DNA from: Mycoplana azooxidifex
Lineage (GTDB): Bacteria; Pseudomonadota; Alphaproteobacteria; Rhizobiales; Rhizobiaceae
DNA length: 64,000 nucleotides
Direction: 5' to 3'
Assembly: GCF_014196765.1 (NCBI RefSeq)
Contig: NZ_JACIEE010000005.1
Location: forward strand, 434,001 to 498,000
Shown here: positions 63,388 through 64,000 of the stretch, piece after piece
How the letters are laid out: each line of letters begins with the position of its first letter
How positions within the stretch are numbered: the first letter of the stretch is position 1
Made by a program: the position numbers and the translations under genes
The notes under the pieces: generated by a model
What the model was told of the DNA's origin: nothing
Databases searched by the model: none
Seen by the model: the letters and a program-made list of their open reading frames with translations, nothing else

Positions 63388-64000
63388 TCAGGCGGCCGCG
63401 GCACGGGCGACGGAGACCGCCACCGAATGCTGCTCGCCCAGCCCGCGGACCGTGGCGCGGATCTTGTCGCCGGCCTTCAGCGCAAGCTTTTCGGCTTCGT
63501 GCAGGCGATGCGGGCTGCCGGTCAGGATCACGTCGCCCGGCAGGAGCCGCAGCTTGCGCGACAGGCGGGCGACCAGCTCCGGCACGGCGAAGATCAGGTC
63601 GTTGGTGTTGCCGCGCTGGACCGGCGTGCCGTTGATGTCGAGCTCGATGTCGAGATTGCCGAGATCGCCGGCCTCGTCGAGCGATACCACCTGCGGGCCG
63701 ATCGGCGTGAAGGCGGCAAGCGACTTCGACGGGTTCAGATAGTTGGCCCCGGGGCCGCCATCGAGCTTCGGGATCTTGACGACCGAAGCGGGATCCATCA
63801 GGTCCTGGGCGACGGCCGCGCCCGCCAGATGGCTCAATGCCTCGGATTCCGAGATGTGGAAGGCTTCGCGCTTGATCACCACGGCGAGTTCCGCCTCGGT
63901 CAGCACCACGTCGCTCGGCAGCGGGATTTCGTCATAGGGGCCGGCGAGCGAGGTGAAGAACTTGGCAAAAACGCCCGGCTCGGTCGGGGTCTTCAGGCCC
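63388..64000 (-). CDS. Fumarylacetoacetate hydrolase-family protein, 5' end cut by window edge
   Basis: The C-terminal about 204 residues of a FAH-family enzyme that enters from the right edge. The core is present: GPYDEIPLPSDVVLTEAELAVVIKR with acidic metal ligands, then AQDLMDPASVVKIPKLDGG and GDVILTGSPHRLHEAEKL, the family's closing signature. Likely a hydrolase or isomerase of acylpyruvate-type or keto-acid intermediates. It directly precedes the sulfonate-type importer genes, 10 bp upstream of the permease start. N-terminal identity unknown. Confidence 0.85.
   Translation of the reverse strand, partial: GLKTPTEPGVFAKFFTSLAGPYDEIPLPSDVVLTEAELAVVIKREAFHISESEALSHLAGAAVAQDLMDPASVVKIPKLDGGPGANYLNPSKSLAAFTPIGPQVVSLDEAGDLGNLDIELDINGTPVQRGNTNDLIFAVPELVARLSRKLRLLPGDVILTGSPHRLHEAEKLALKAGDKIRATVRGLGEQHSVAVSVARAAAA

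Noticed and set aside
1-64000. CRISPR arrays, tRNA/rRNA genes, insertion sequences, integrases
   Set aside because: No evenly spaced repeat-spacer pattern, no cloverleaf with CCA-type end, and no transposase or integrase-like product was seen while reading both strands.

Overview
The window is GC-rich DNA with dense codon use, long same-strand operons with ATGA/TGATG stop-start overlaps, and an extreme load of ABC importers. This, together with ribitol genes, LacI/LysR regulators and a GlpST-like polyol importer, fits Rhizobiales, most likely Rhizobiaceae (Ensifer/Rhizobium/Shinella type). The assignment rests on protein content alone. No rRNA, tRNA, IS element, phage gene, CRISPR array or replication origin was seen. 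The region reads as an accessory or chromid-like catabolic and export region.

Layout. (1) 1-4.2 kb: an amidohydrolase (cut by the left edge), a 4,5-dihydroxyphthalate decarboxylase-like protein and a Tat-type solute-binding protein, divergent from a LysR regulator with two tandem HTH domains. (2) 4.2-11.2 kb: a ribitol-type operon (binding protein, ATPase, permease, ribitol 2-dehydrogenase, FGGY ribulokinase), divergent from a LacI regulator; between them lies a perfect 17+2+17 bp palindrome. (3) 11.2-19.8 kb: a histidine kinase and an OmpR-type regulator separated by a MipA/OmpV outer-membrane gene on the other strand, then an ICMT-like methyltransferase and an RND pump with its adaptor. (4) 19.9-38.8 kb: fifteen minus-strand genes spanning 17.6 kb with almost no gaps. 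They encode a GlpSTPQV-like polyol importer, oxidoreductase, isomerase, DUF4432, SDR, CoA-transferase, a signal-less solute-binding-like protein, enoyl-CoA hydratase, a second (RbsABC-type) importer and an FAH-family enzyme. All are divergent from one LacI regulator. (5) 38.9-43.9 kb: TetR, RND adaptor and an RND pump gene broken by a frameshift. (6) 44.2-51.5 kb: a YcaO-TfuA locus with a cyclase/AAA/TPR regulator, a cytosolic zincin and small glycine-ended products; this is the most unusual part. (7) 51.7-56.5 kb: a GMC oxidoreductase pair with a nitrate/sulfonate-type importer. (8) 56.7-64 kb: an FAH enzyme (cut by the right edge), a second sulfonate-type importer, an ApbA/PanE-like reductase, TetR, an HCCA-isomerase-like protein, a sulfurtransferase remnant and a GlcD-type FAD dehydrogenase.

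How the parts work together. Regions 2 and 4 are import-plus-catabolism units, each under a divergently transcribed LacI repressor. Hairpins sit directly after binding-protein genes, where they could raise binding-protein mRNA over that of the membrane components. In region 4 the two ATPases of the polyol importer carry complementary defects, predicting one working and one degenerate ATP site. In region 6 the regulator, ycaO and tfuA are packed tightly, as expected for a peptide or protein thioamidation machine; its substrate is not certain, but glycine-ended products in the same operon are candidates. These functional statements are inferences from family membership and gene order.
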